DNA of 64,000 nt from Polytrichum commune (Eukaryota > Streptophyta > Polytrichopsida > Polytrichales > Polytrichaceae). Positions 26,161 through 38,495 of this stretch are shown piece after piece. A program made the position numbers and the translations under genes. Within the stretch, counting starts at the first letter, position 1. Each line of letters opens with the position of its first letter. Where the stretch lies: positions 14,508,001 to 14,572,000 of the forward strand of contig OX485804.1 in assembly GCA_950295325.1 (NCBI GenBank), written 5' to 3'. The notes under the pieces were generated by a model that saw only the letters and a list, made by a program, of their open reading frames with translations, did no database searches and had not been told where the DNA came from.

Positions 26161-27363
26161 AGCAAAACCCCAAGTTGCTAAATGGATGATTCATGTCCAA
26201 TCATTCACCATTTCAAGAATGTAGGCAATTCATTGAGAGGATTGATGAAGATGTTTGCTTGAACCAGTGTTATCTAGATTCATCGAGAGTGTTGTCAAAG
26301 AAACTCATGTCATACACACATGCATGGTACAATATGATTTCGTACATAATTTAATTTACTTTAATTTTTGATGAAAAGAGGACATTTTTGCATGGAAGTT
26401 ACGGATGAAAAAAAAACCATACATTTAGAATTTTAAAAAAGAAGAAAAAAGAACAAGATGTGAAGGCTTGAGATGTATGGATAAAAATAAAAATATTATA
26501 AAAGAGTGGAAAACATGGCTATCAAACATAACTCTAGATAAATCTAGAGCTCCCTTCCCCAACCATGGGGTTCTAGTTGGTATGGTAAATATGTGAATGC
26601 ATGGTATCAATACTCAAAATTGGTAATGATATTAAAGAACTTACCAGTGGGTATCAAATTTGGAATACCAATCAAATATTGATATTTGATAGGTATGTGA
26701 AGGCGAGCGAGTATTTGTATAAATGAATTCTTATTTCAATCACTATCATTCTAAATCATATTGATACTAGGGTGAATTTTCCTAGGTATGAAGGTTCTTG
26801 AGTGGTATACAAATTTGAATGGTATAAAAAACAAGAAAATGGTAGAGTCGTGAGGCTTTGTCCTTTATTATGAAAGACTACAACTGTAGTTGTCCACTTT
26901 GCTCATGCCAGTCCATGGTTATTTACTATACTTGTAAACAAACCTTCCTTGGATTTTGTGCACCTTCTTTTCAAATGCAGGTCAAGGACTAAAGCTACTC
27001 ATTTATCACCCAAAAATTTAAAAAGAAATAATCAACAATTGCCGAAATAACTATAATTAACTAGATATGTATAACTATAGTTAACATCCGCATTAAATAA
27101 CTAGGCAAAAAATAAAAAAATATCCAAGTGTGAACACAAAGTGGCTAGGTAATTTTCTCTTGAAATAGAGAAGTCGATGCATAGTCTCTGTCCTATAGAT
27201 AAAGCCAACAAAAATACCATCAAACACCCATAACCAATTGGTTATCGAAAGATTTGTGAAATCTTCATTATAGTTGCCTGAATGGTAATAAGTAAAATAC
27301 AAGACCTAACCAAGACTGGCTTGAACCCCCCAACTTATGCCCAACATTCAAGATTTTTTTGCT
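26161..27363. other. AT-rich spacer between R-E copies
   Basis: Very AT-rich with many A runs; no gene recognised on either strand. It could be an insertion whose ends are the R-E repeats, but I see no transposon hallmark. Confidence 0.35.
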
Positions 27364-27456
27364 TGCAAAGATTCCCATCCAGAAAACCTTAGCAACCAGT
27401 ATTTCATCCATACAGCATTCTGGTGGCTTTCGGCCTTACACGTTGTAAGGATACTA
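27364..27456. repeat. direct repeat R-E, copy 2
   Basis: Shortened counterpart of 26030-26160, about 410 bp upstream of the eL19 start codon. Confidence 0.6.
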
Positions 27457-27776
27457 TAGTGCCTGGTAGGTCAGCGGATGAGTAAGGATGAATGTGGCCC
27501 AGACATCATCCACTCAAGAGCACTGAGAAATTTCATCGAGATAATTGACGTGGCGGGCACTTCAAGCGAACTATACCATCTCCCAGGGTCGGGTCCAATA
27601 CGAACGACCCTGATGGCCCTGGTAAAGTCCCCCTTGAAGGGTGGAATCTGGAAAGGCACATAACGGGCGTGGGCGGTCGATGAGAATACAAGTTATTGGG
27701 TGACCCGCGATTGAGGTCGAGGGGTGGGGTAAGGGCGGCGCTTTGAGATAGTGTCGTCCTCTTTGTTGCGCTCTTC

Positions 27777-27786
27777 TTTAGGGTTT
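27777..27786 (+). promoter_or_regulatory. telo-box-like motif in the eL19 5' region
   Basis: TTTAGGGTTT, the complement of the plant telo-box AAACCCTAAA, lies about 80 bp upstream of the eL19 ATG. Telo-boxes are a known promoter element of plant ribosomal protein genes. Position and family fit; function here is inferred. Confidence 0.5.
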
Positions 27787-27866
27787 GGTCCGCCATAGCG
27801 AGGAGCTCGAAGGCTGCGTAGAGGCGTGAAGGGAGAAGAACCGAAGGAAAAGAGAGGAGCGTCACG

Positions 27867-29249
27867 ATGGTGTCGCTGAAGCTGCAGAAGCGGCTGGCAG
27901 CGAGTGTGTTGAAATGTGGGGAGAGGAAGGTATGGCTTGACCCCAATGAGGTCAATGAAATTTCTATGGCCAACTCGAGGCAGAACATCCGGAAGCTCGT
28001 CAAGGATGGGTTTGTAATCAGGAAGCCTCAGAAGATTCACTCACGAGCCAGGGCTCGTCGTTCTCTGGAGGCCAAGAGGAAGGGTCGTCACTCTGGTTAC
28101 GGCAAGCGCCGTGGTACCAGGGAGGCTAGGCTTCCTACCAAGGTACGTTGTCTCGAGTTTCTTCTTTCTCAACTTGATGTTTTCACCTCTGCTTGGGTGT
28201 TGCAACAGGGTTTGGATGAAGAAGAGCGAGAAGAGTGTACGTAATGCACGTCAATAGGATTATTGTGAGTGTACTTTCTCGATTTCTTGAATCCTAGCTG
28301 CGGAGTGAAAGAGCTGTAGTAACGAAGCTAGTGGATGGATGCAGCATCCTGTGTTGGAAACATGGATTTTGCAAAAGAGTTTGGAGTAAGAAGAGGGAGG
28401 TGTATATATCACAGATTAGGATTGTGAGTGCGAATTTTTTCTAAAATGAATTCATGAGAGGTATGGGGTTGTCTCAATGAGCCCTAGCTGTGAAAGAAAG
28501 GGATGTCGCATAGAAGCTATGTAGTGGATGGGCGCATCGGCCTACCATGTTGTAGACATGGGTGTTGCAAGAGGGGTTGGATTTAGAATAGCCAGAATGT
28601 TTCTAGTGGAGATCATTAGGATTGTGAGTGGACTTCTTGATATTTTATTTATATATTGAAGCGGGGTTGTGTCGATGATCCCTAGCTGAGGAGTGAAAGG
28701 GATGTAGCATAGAAAGTAGTGGATGAACGCATCATCCCTAGCATTTTGTAAATTTCCCTGTTTGTCACTCTAAATTGAGGAAGTGGTTTACTGTGATGTC
28801 TCATATGATTTTAGCTAGAGAAGTTGGAAGAATAACTAAGAGTTATTATTGATGATGCCCATGAGAACAAGTTTGTGTGGGCCTTCCCCTCTTAGGTTTT
28901 GTGGTTGAGACGCATGCGTGTGTTGAGGCGCCTCCTCCGCAAGTATCGTGATGCAAAGAAAATCGATAAGCACATGTACCACGATATGTACATGAAGGTG
29001 AAGGGAAATGTGTTCAAGAACAAGCGTGTCCTCATGGAGAGCATACATAAGTCCAAGGCTGAGAAGGCCCGTGAGAAGACATTGTCAGACCAGTTCGAGG
29101 CGAGGCGTGCCAAGAACAAAGCTACTCGTGAACGTAAGATTGCCAGGAGGGAAGAGCGTTTGGCTTCAGGCATTCCAGAGACCCAAGCAGCAGCTACACA
29201 AGAGACCGCCCCAGTTAGTGTTGCCCCCCCCAAGAAGTCGAAGAAGTAG
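27867..29249 (+). CDS. RPL19: 60S ribosomal protein eL19 (2 exons)
   Basis: Cytosolic large-subunit protein eL19. Exons 27867-28142 and 28896-29249, GT-AG, phase 0, 209 residues, the normal eL19 length. The N-terminal block [18 protein letters not shown], then [18 protein letters not shown], the basic [18 protein letters not shown], and after the intron [18 protein letters not shown] and [14 protein letters not shown] are all diagnostic. The C-terminal tail ([13 protein letters not shown]) is the variable lysine-rich extension. The ATG lies in a good context and matches the family start. A telo-box-like motif precedes it. The single intron carries three diverged tandem units. Confidence 0.97.
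28198..28760. repeat. three diverged tandem units in the eL19 intron
   Basis: Units starting near 28198, 28367 and 28562 share the order 'ttgcaa.agggtttgga', 'attaggattgtgagtg', 'ccctagctg..gagtgaaag', 'tagtggatg..cgcatc'. Period is about 170-195 bp. I looked for box C/D or H/ACA signatures, since ribosomal-protein introns often host snoRNAs, and found none convincing. Confidence 0.65.
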
Positions 29250-31167
29250 AATGTTTCTTCTTATTACAGGAATGTACTCCTTTGATGCTGTTTCTAGGGG
29301 TCCGGCAGGCCTTTTACTTACCACTGTACAGGGAGCTGAGTGTAGCTTTTTTGGTATCTTTGAAATGATAAAAATTTCAATGACTGTAGCCTTTAGCGCC
29401 CTGATTTGGGGTCATGCACTCGTCTGCTATTGTCTTACACATGTATCGGAGACTGCAGGTAATCTGCATGTGAATGGAATGTGTGCTATGCAGGCAATTG
29501 CAAGAGGAATTGAGGGATTGGTCACACTGAAGTACTGATGTCAGTCAACTGACCCCTTGCCACTCCCCTCTCTGACATGCATATGTTGAAAGAGGTGTTC
29601 CAGGTAGCAGATCATACATCTCTTGAGGGTCTCGTTGTGTCTCGGAAGAGAGCTGTTTCCTTGAGAATTATGAAATATCCTTTTATATTTATCCCTGGTA
29701 TGCAATGCTGTTGTAGTTGTGACTGAAAAATCTTCCAGCAATAGGAGACCTGAAATTCATGTCTTGGTTTTTTCGCGTTGAGAAAATGCACATAGAGAGT
29801 CTCTACATGTTGTGTATAATGTAGTTATCATATGATATATGTATTAATCTCATACAGAAATGCACTTTGCATTAGTATAAAATGAGACCCAATATAGGAT
29901 AATAACAAAGTAATGTAAGAATTGCAACTTTTACTGAAATTCATGATGATTATTCATTTTATTATTTCGATGTAACAATTCAACCTCCTGAAGTTTATGA
30001 TGAGAACAATGTTGATTATATAACTGATATGTGCAACAAAAGACTATCTTCCTCTTGTGTGCCACCTTGGCTTCATGTCCGCCACGTCACCTTTTAGCAT
30101 TTGTAGTCCCATGACTTTCCCTTTGAAAGCCACCTCTATAGAAAATTAGCATTAGCATACATATGTGAGAACCAGGTATTTGTTTAGGCGCTGTTAGCCT
30201 TAGTCTTTGAATTTTCTGGATCCTACAGTTATGAAAATCCTACTTATCACCATTGTCCTCCATTCATACGTAATTGTAAATTTTTGAGTTGTGATTACAA
30301 TCTTTTTATGTGTGTAGAAAATATGAGTTCAATTTTTTCCTTGTGGCATTGAAATGAAATTCCTTGTTAGTTGATGTTTGTCATGTATGAAAACATAGCA
30401 TTGAGAAGAACCAAACTGACAAATACATTCATTAATTTAATCACATCACAATTGGCAACAAGACATCAAATTGGTCGGCTAATGCAAGATTTTAATTTTA
30501 GGGTATATGCTAATAGATCATAAAGTACTCAAAGAGTTTTCTTTAAATGGCTAAACTGACTCCTAAAACCCCATCTGCATCTGAACACTAAACCCTAGTG
30601 AAAATAGTGAACAATGACTTAAAAAAACCTCAATCCATGTGACCAAGAACGAGTGCCTCAAACCCTAGGCTAATCTCTCACAACACCTCCCAACAAATAA
30701 AGAATACCATTTGAGCAACTGAAACAATCTCAAATCCAAAAATGAGCACAATGTGAGCAGCTAAAACCCCCTCAGACACTCCAAGAATGAGCGCATCGTG
30801 AGCAAGAATGAAGTTGAATTGAGCACCCTACAAACTCTAAATCAATTGGGCCCATAAAAGATATCAAAGAAGGTTCCTACTTTGACCCGCATTGTAAGGT
30901 GAAGAAGGTAGATTCTGTATTTCTCGAGAGCTTTTTTTCATAGTGAGGCCATAATTATATTGTGTTTCATGCATTAATCTGCTCAAGTTGAGTTATTAAT
31001 GCTAAGCTTGGTAGGAATGTACAAGGTGAGGTGAAGAGGTGGATATGCGGAAACTCTTGATTTACTTGCACTAGATAAGTATGTTTAACTTGGAGCGTAT
31101 ATTTGAAGAAAAATTAGTCATGATTTCTAGATCTCCATGGTGGCTGGTTGAGTCGAACATATTACAG
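29250..31167. other. eL19 3' flank and intergenic, no gene
   Basis: The first ~300 bases are likely eL19 3' untranslated region. The rest is AT-rich. I searched specifically for the first OB-fold expected ahead of the POT1-like exons and did not see it. Confidence 0.4.
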
Positions 31168-31967
31168 GTTGGGATGATGCTGTGGGGCAGTCTAGAGCTC
31201 ATGTGCTGAACTTCAGAAGAGAGTTGCTGATGGTATTTGTTAAAGACCAAGTTGAAGAGAGCAACATTGTTATCTATGTGTGGAATGGGACTGATGCAAG
31301 CCCGGTCAACTCTATTTCCCTGTACAGTCCCTTCCTTCGCATTCTGGGCTGCTCTGCACGTGTTGCAACTGTTTGTTTGTTGTCACAATACCTCTACACA
31401 GAGAAGGTTACATGTACCTGCTTAAAGCATTTGCCTGCAACGTGGGACTGGGGTTTAAGAACAAAGTCTCTACTATCATTGTTGAAGGTTTATTAATATC
31501 AGTAGATTGAGAGTGCCCATTGTGGTTTTGTTTGATATGTTCTATGTTCTGGCAGGACAAAGAATGAACTTTAGGATTGGGGTTATTTCTGGCTTCTATA
31601 TTCACCTTTTGGCTAAAAGCAAACCATGATGTGAAGAACTTCAGTACAAACTGCAATGCATGGAGGTGCTTTTCTATCTAATGAATCTGCATAGCATTAT
31701 ATTATTTTTATGGGAGAAGTTAGTGAACTCTGTGCTCACTGTTTTTCAGCGAGCACAGTGAGAGGGAGGATTCAGACCAAGATTTGTGGAGTTCCAAAGA
31801 GCTTGTGGTGCCAACTGATGTCATGCATAGCTTCCCAGCCTTGGGAATAGTTCTAGCTCTGATTCCTAAGATGCCCAAGGAGGAGCTTGCACCCCAACTA
31901 CCAGTTGCTGGTGACTGGCTGAAGCTATGCAATATCAGTTGTCGTATTCAAAATGGGTTTTATGAAG
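31168..31967 (+). pseudogene. POT1-like telomere-binding protein fragment (two exons)
   Basis: Exon 31168-31321 (after ATTACAG) encodes WDDAVGQSRAH..., then ESNIVIYVWNGTDASP; exon 31750-31967 (after TTTTTCAG) encodes VMHSFPALGIVLALIP, GDWLKLCNISCRIQNGFYEG. This matches the second OB-fold of plant POT1, with its VWDGTDAPP, SFPAVGTVLRV and GDWVKL-type blocks (known family, from memory). The proposed donor after 31321 (GTACAG) joins the exons in frame. No first OB-fold is visible upstream and no C-terminal part downstream, so this is called a truncated copy. No frameshift is seen within the two exons; a split gene with missed exons remains possible. Confidence 0.5.
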
Positions 31968-32327
31968 GTATTATTCATTGTAGAGCAAGATTTGCATAGT
32001 ATCACGCAACTCACAACTAGTGCAGCACTGTGAGAGGTAGGTTCTTCCAGTGATGCAATAGTGTACATTAACCGTTTTGTTACTATCATGATAGTATAGG
32101 ATCAGTACGAACTTGTGAAATTTCCTGAATATTCTTATGTACAATATACCTTGGACTTCTTTGGGTAAGGAGGTTGAGGAGTTTTCAAACTCATTTAAAT
32201 TATATCTCAAGTCAGCTACAATAAATTTGATGGCACAAGTTCTGTTGTTTAGAGCACTACAAGGAAACATGGTCCATTTACACACAAAAATGCACAGTAC
32301 ACTGACACTGTGCACAATGCAGCACAC

Positions 32328-35300
32328 ATGTCGGATCGTGCGCAGGTGTCGCCAGCGTCTGTGGACTCAGTGTCATCCTGGAACCATGCTATTATTAGCA
32401 AACAGGGTGCCCAAACCGTGTTCAAATTTTCTGGTCCACAGAGTGTTGCAAGTGTGTCGTGTATTTAAGAACCATAGTTGACCCCCCGCATTTATTGCAT
32501 GTGCATGCATACTTTATACGCGTTTAGTATTCGTATGTCAGCGAGCATGCGCTGTTATGTTGGTTGTCGCATGTACGGAGTATATCCTGATGTCAAGCTT
32601 TATACGTGTATGCACCTGCGTCATTGTACAGTGGTTTTCCCAGACCGTATTCGTATGTGTGCGCAGAATACAAATGTTTCTTATAAATGTTATATTCCAA
32701 CATTCACCGTATACAGACTGCAAATAGCATTACCATTGCAAAACCATGTGTGTATTGCATGTTTAGGTACAGTATGCACAATATATTTATATATCGAATA
32801 TTTACAATAAGCATCGGAGTTCAAGAAACTTGTAAATTCGCTGGCGCTTCTGGCTGGTCCTTTTCTTGATGTGTTTTTGTAGTGTTGCTTTAGCTTCTTG
32901 TACTAATGTTGTTCTTTTTTATTGTTCTTGTGTGTGTGCTTGATAGTTATTGGGATTTGTTGAAAGTATTGCAACTGGTATGCATCCTTTCCAAAGCTAT
33001 ATTTTAACCTACTTTTTTGTTATTATTATTTTTTGCTTGGGAACCTACATGTAGTGTCAAAGGAGAGGTATGCAGCAAAGTCATAGCAGTCAATCACATG
33101 TTATTTTTCAATTGCATCCCACTTCCACAAGAGTTATATATGTAGTCCATATACGCATAATTGGCCACCTACCTTTTTTTAACAACAATTGTATGTTATT
33201 AATCTTAAAAAATGCACCGAAAATATCTTCATTTGGTATAATGCTACTAGACGTAAACATTGACAAAATGCAACATATTGATGACAACTTTTCGTCTTGA
33301 AGAACCAGCTTGCCTTTGACACTTCATTTATTGAAAAAAAACTCGGATGTTTCAATGATCAGGTGTCATCAACACTATCGAACCTTTGCATGACCAATAT
33401 GTTGTACTTATTTGAAACCTAAGGTATTTGAACTTTATGTAGTGACTCGTTTTCATCCAAGTCTTAGATGTGAGTGGTATATGGCAAGGCTGGAGTTCCA
33501 AGTGGGCACTAAAAATATATGTATTGTTACGATGAGATTGGACTATGTGCTCAAAATGTAAACAACCATTCTAAATTCAGTAGTCAACACGAATGGGAGA
33601 GTGTATGTGATTTTTTGTAAAGATACACAACATTATACACTTTGACATCTCAGAACTGAAGTTGCATGAGAACACCAATTTTGAAATTGCAAACAGATTT
33701 GTGCAAGCCTCTCCACCATTCTTGCATTGTGTATGCAATCATATGTGTGAATTGTGTGCTTTCAGGATTTCGAGACATTTCTGTATTTCTAAATACAACA
33801 CACACAGATTTTTTCAAGTTCTCGCCTTTCTCATGCATTTGTAATTTGTCCTCTAGTATCCATATTTGTTGTATAGCAGATGGAAGATATAGAGTGTGTA
33901 TGGGCACAACACTTGGCAGTTTGTTTCTCAACCTGCACGTCTCAACCTGCGGGTGGTGTAGCTGCACATTGACTGCAACCAGGTGGGTATGCAGGTGGAC
34001 ATTTGTTGGGGCACATGGCCGATCGTATGGCTGGAATCGACGTGTACGCAACGCTGGAATTTCCCCGCCATGGCCATGTTGAGCCTAAGTCCGCACACAT
34101 ATGGTAGGGTGTGGGAGAGGGGACATGCCGCACGCACGCACGGAGAAAACGCAAATTCAGAAGTCCTCCCAGTCTGCGCTCCCCGCAGAAATACAAACCG
34201 GGAAAATTCGCACGACAACCGGAGGTGACTGGCCCCCACCCCGCTTATTCATTCCTATATTGCAGTGGGTTTTGTGCATTTGTTTGCGGTTGCATAGTGC
34301 AATGTTTACATTCTGTATATGTGGAGGGCATCATGTCGTACACATTGTACATAGCATGTTGCTATGCCATCAGTTTTGAATTGACAATTGCGTCTTCTCC
34401 ATATGTGCAGAGGAGCATGCCTATGGACCATGCACGGAACTCGCAGCTGGATCCGCACTATAGATATGGGTATGTTCCCGGCTCATACCTACACCCATAC
34501 CACAACTACCCATCACCAGCACCATCTTCGTTTGGCCCACCACAAGCAGCACTGCCCCCTTATCCGTATGGTGGGTATGATATAGTACACAATAGACACC
34601 CGCTTTCAGATGTAGAAGCGAGTTCGAGTTCTCCGCAGAGCTGCAGTAGCAAGTCTGGCCGGGATATGCAAACTGCGGGTGAGCGTGACAATGATGGTGG
34701 CATCCGAGGGGGAAATGATGTGTTGCAGGCATTCAATGCTATGACGATATGTTGTGATGTGGGCCGACTACTAGTTAGAACTTGGGCATTTTTATATGTT
34801 ATTATTATTTTCAAATAGAGATTAATATGATGATTTAAGTTAGTTGTTTAAGTTGAAAACCGGATGACTTGGTAGAATGATGTGGTAGGTAGGATTTGGG
34901 AAGGATAGGATTTACCGGCGGTGGCCGTTACCTAACCACCTAAGGGTTCTAGAAGGCCTAACCTTAAAGTTTCTTATTGGTTAGCTGGATAAAGGTTCTA
35001 GGAGCCTTAAACCCAAACTTTCCTATTGGCTTGCCGGATTAGCTTTATCCAAAATTTTCTTATTTCTAGCAGGATAAGGGTTCCAGAAGCCTTTAATCCA
35101 AAGATCTTCTATTAGCTAGCCACTTAGGGGTTCTAGAAGTTCTTACCCCAAAAATATCCTATTGGCCGAAGGTGGCAAAGTGGAAGAAAATATAAGGGGT
35201 GTTGGAAGGGTGTTGAAAGGGAGAAAATTAGCATTTGGAGCTGATATTTGTGTAGACTTGGAGGAACTTTGAGCATTTTGAGATAAAAATGTATTTAAGA

Positions 35301-36912
35301 AGCTATACTATACTTGAGGGTGTATGAATGAGAATTTTAGAATGAATAGGTTGCACTAAGTGCACTATTTATATTGTTTCATTGGTTATTAAGTTAGCAG
35401 AAGTTAGGAATAAATGATTTTATAAATTGTGGATGATTGGCGTGTTCGACTGATATGAAAATTTGAAAGAATGTTCCTTGTGAGGTATAAGTGTTGAGAT
35501 AAAAATTTGAAAGCTTCAGTCTTTCGGAAGAAAAAGTTGTAAGGAGTTGAAATGAAGGATGTCTAGAAGCAAAGACAATTAAGAGAACAATGTTAGAAAA
35601 TATCAATATTTTAGAGTTTGTAGCTATGGCTACAAAAATTTGATATTACCTTTTGATCTTACCTATCTATTGTGTGTAAAAATTTGAGGTTGATTGGACT
35701 CAAATGTTAGAAGTTATGAGAGTTTTAGTAATCGGATGTTATAACATAACATTCATGCTAAGAATGTAGAGTTAGTAAATCATGTAAATTTTTTTGGTTT
35801 AAAGTCTATTTGTACTAAATTTTGGTGTGTGAACTTTTAGTAAGGTATTCAATAAGTGTACCAAGTTTCATTTGAAGAGAGTAAATTAGTTGAGAGTTAT
35901 ACTATTCTGCAGTATGATAGGGCAACATTGAGAGGAATTTACAACAAGGATGTACAAAATGAGAAGATATTAGAAAGATTTTAAACACTACCATAAAAAA
36001 AGCCCCGTGTTTATCGTATAATGCACAATCCTCTTGACAACGGGGACTGCGACAAATGACAATACTGCTTGCGAACAGGAGTCACGGCAGGCTACAGGGG
36101 CCCCTCATGTGGTGAGCATACTTGCCCATGCTATTTTTCTGTTGTATGGTTAATATATAGCCGCCTTTAATGTGGCGTGGCATGTGCGGTCAATGTGGTT
36201 TTGATTGCATGTAACACACATTGAAATAACATCGTATGTACGCACGTGCAGGCAAAAAGAAGACGAACAACCACTTTCGCAGGTTTTTCACATTGCGACT
36301 CCGAATGTGCATTGCATTGGTTGTGGACAATTAGGGAACGAGAGTTGGCAAATACATATGGACACGATGTTGGGCTTGTTGGAGAAGAGGGTCGCAAGGG
36401 TTGAAGAGAGACTGGGAAGTGTGCTGGATGGGATAACCCAAATCGTATTGGTGTTGGGTGCACAAAGCCGACATTTGGAAATTGATGCTGGAGTGCATGC
36501 ATCTGCTGGGATGGAGAGGATGCCTCCCGCAGCTTTGGATGTTGACACATCCATCCGCCCACAACGAGAGAATTCTGTGGGCCAAGACAAGGAGGGACGC
36601 ACAACAGGTGTCATACCAACACCTGTGCAGCCGCCGCAAGCATCGTGCGCGCGCTATGCGGGTGCTCGGGGAGGTATACAGAAACAACCTATTGATGTGG
36701 GGGATGAAGCGTCAAGTTCAGGAGGAAACAAAAATGAATCCATAGATGGGAACCTGGGCAAAGGGGCAGCAATTTCTAGGCGCGTCGACACAAATCCACG
36801 ACAAAGGGTCGTGCCATTTGTGAGCAACCTTAGAGGGGCAGTGGCATGTGAGGCACCGGGTGATTCTTTTCATGTGCAAGCAGCACATGCGGACATTCCT
36901 GCAAATTCATAG
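32328..36912 (+). other. unrecognised coding-looking patches (possible split gene or transposon gene)
   Basis: Four GC-richer patches stand out from AT-rich surroundings: 32328-32400 (MSDRAQVSPASVDSVSSWNH), about 33985-34235, 34411-34678 after an ATATGTGCAG acceptor (Tyr/Pro-rich: PHYRYGYVPG, SSFGPPQAALPPYPYGGYD, then SSSSPQSCSSKSGRD, closing at a GTGAGC donor), and about 36250-36912 (QLGNESW, an amphipathic MLGLLEKRVARVEERLG helix, a Ser/Gly-rich tail). I do not recognise the protein, and I could not join the patches with consistent phases. They may be exons of one lineage-specific gene or remnants of a transposon-encoded protein. Confidence 0.35.
34940..35175. repeat. short tandem repeat, ~50-70-bp unit x4
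   Basis: Four diverged units each contain 'gggttctagaag' followed by 'cctattgg' about 30 bases later and a 'ttagctgg'-like end. Moderately conserved; no coding frame. Confidence 0.6.
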
Positions 36913-37889
36913 CAGGTGGCAAGGGTATAGGGTTGTTGTTGTTGCAGACAGCAAAGGTAGAGGTAGGAGGCAAATATTGGTAGAGTGGTGTAGCAAAGCA
37001 AGAGGCTTAGGAGAGGAAAGAAAAACATGAATGCACACAAACATTGAAATGATATGCAATGAAATTGGAAACAACGGAAATTGTAAATTACAACAACGGT
37101 GGGAGCAAACAATGTATGCTCCTTATCCAACGAACAATGGACAATTGTATACCCGAATTGCACGATTTCCAGTGCGATCGCACCTGCAGATTGGACCCCC
37201 GCATTGTAGCAGGTTGGGAAATGTATACTTTGTGCACGTACTAGATACATGCCACCGTATACAAGCTCCAATACTTAAAAAGAATTAATACAGCCAAAAT
37301 ATCAAGGCAGCTACACAAAGTACAGACTGTGCAATACGCAAAAGGAACGACGGAAATTAAAGAAACCAAAATCCAATGAAACGCATACCTTTATGTATAT
37401 CTACGTATACGACTGTCTAATAGTAAATGCCTCGGGTGGGACGCCGTGCGTATTTTGGGGGCGTGGGTCCATGAATGTGCAACTCCGAATTTAATTGAGT
37501 ACCGGCGTAAATTGACCAGCAGGGACATGCTTTGACAGGTGCAGTCATTGAATGCGCTCCTGCTGTGGAACGACCAGGCTCCAAAATTCTGCGCTCGCAA
37601 TTTCCTGCCTGTGTGGATGTATCCCACACAGAGGGCTGCCTCTGTCAGGCCCTCCTGTGGGAGAGGACCACTTCCCTTGTAGTGGAGAGAAGTTTAGGAA
37701 TTCTCCATGAATAGAGTCTGGCATAACATTATTCATATACTGCAAGTTGTTCAGTGGGGTCCCTTGTAAGTGGGAATGGTTCCTCAATAATGACCACATT
37801 TAGTCTGAATGTGGAAGATACCCGGATTGACAAGGCTTGCCGTAGCAACCTGGTAGTCCATCTGATTAATGTTATGTGGCAGTACACAG
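36913..37889. other. no gene recognised
   Basis: Between the unknown patches and the topoisomerase II fragment. Open frames exist on both strands around 37390-37800 but resemble nothing I know. May contain decayed upstream exons of the topoisomerase fragment. Confidence 0.35.
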
Positions 37890-37925
37890 AAGCTTGTTGC
37901 TTATTCTACTTTCAATCCTCCCTGG

Positions 37926-38495
37926 AATATTAAACATATCCTTGGACTTCAACATGGGAAGGACTATGATAACACCAAATTCCTTAAGATATGGTCACCT
38001 GATGATCATGACTGATCAGGTTGGTATTCAAAACAATCGTTCCAGGATTGGAATAAATTGTTACAACTGTTTTATATATTATTTTACAGAAGGCATCCAC
38101 TGGAGTTAACCTTGTCTTGTATCTTTCAGGATCATGATGGGTTCCATATCAAAGGGCTTCTGATCAACTTCATACATCCCTTCTGGCCCTCGCTTCTGAA
38201 GATTCCATCTTTCCTCGTGGAATTTATCACCCCTGTTGTGAAGGCGATTAGATCTTGCAGTTTTAGGTGGCACGACTGACAAGCATTGAGTGCAATTTGT
38301 TGAATTCATATTGGTTATTTTAGTGGTACATTTTCACCTTAGTTGAGTATTCTGATGTGTGCAGGCAACGAACAAGACCAAGGCCTTGTCATTACACACG
38401 ATGCCCGGGTATGAAAATCGGAAAGAGTCCCTCGCAGGTGAAATGAAAAGGATGCACCATTGATAACTATAAGGTCTGGTCATCAGTGAACTGGG
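37926..38495 (+). pseudogene. DNA topoisomerase II fragment, frameshifted, introns retained
   Basis: Three exons of the TOPRIM/core region of eukaryotic type IIA topoisomerase. Exon 1 ends at 38019 with NIKHILGLQHGKDYDN, then LRYGHLMIMTDQ; exon 2, 38130-38243, encodes DHDGFHIKGLLINFIH, FWPSLLKIPSFLVEF; exon 3 starts at 38365 with ATNKTKALSLHTMPGYE, RKESLAG. An extra T near 37980 shifts the frame between the two halves of exon 1, and a second shift follows KESLAG, after which GCTIDNYKVWSS echoes the family's GWSIKYYKGLGTS. The conserved HDGS is HDGF. Exon 2 is followed by GC instead of GT. Retained introns show it arose by DNA copying, not retroposition. Confidence 0.8.

Noticed and set aside
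27533-28040. Long minus-strand frames opposite the eL19 promoter and exon 1
   Set aside because: They are antisense shadows of the eL19 coding exon and its GC-rich leader.
28836-28896. 'ttgatgatg' near the eL19 3' splice site as a box C of a snoRNA
   Set aside because: No box D or terminal stem, and too close to the acceptor to hold a snoRNA.
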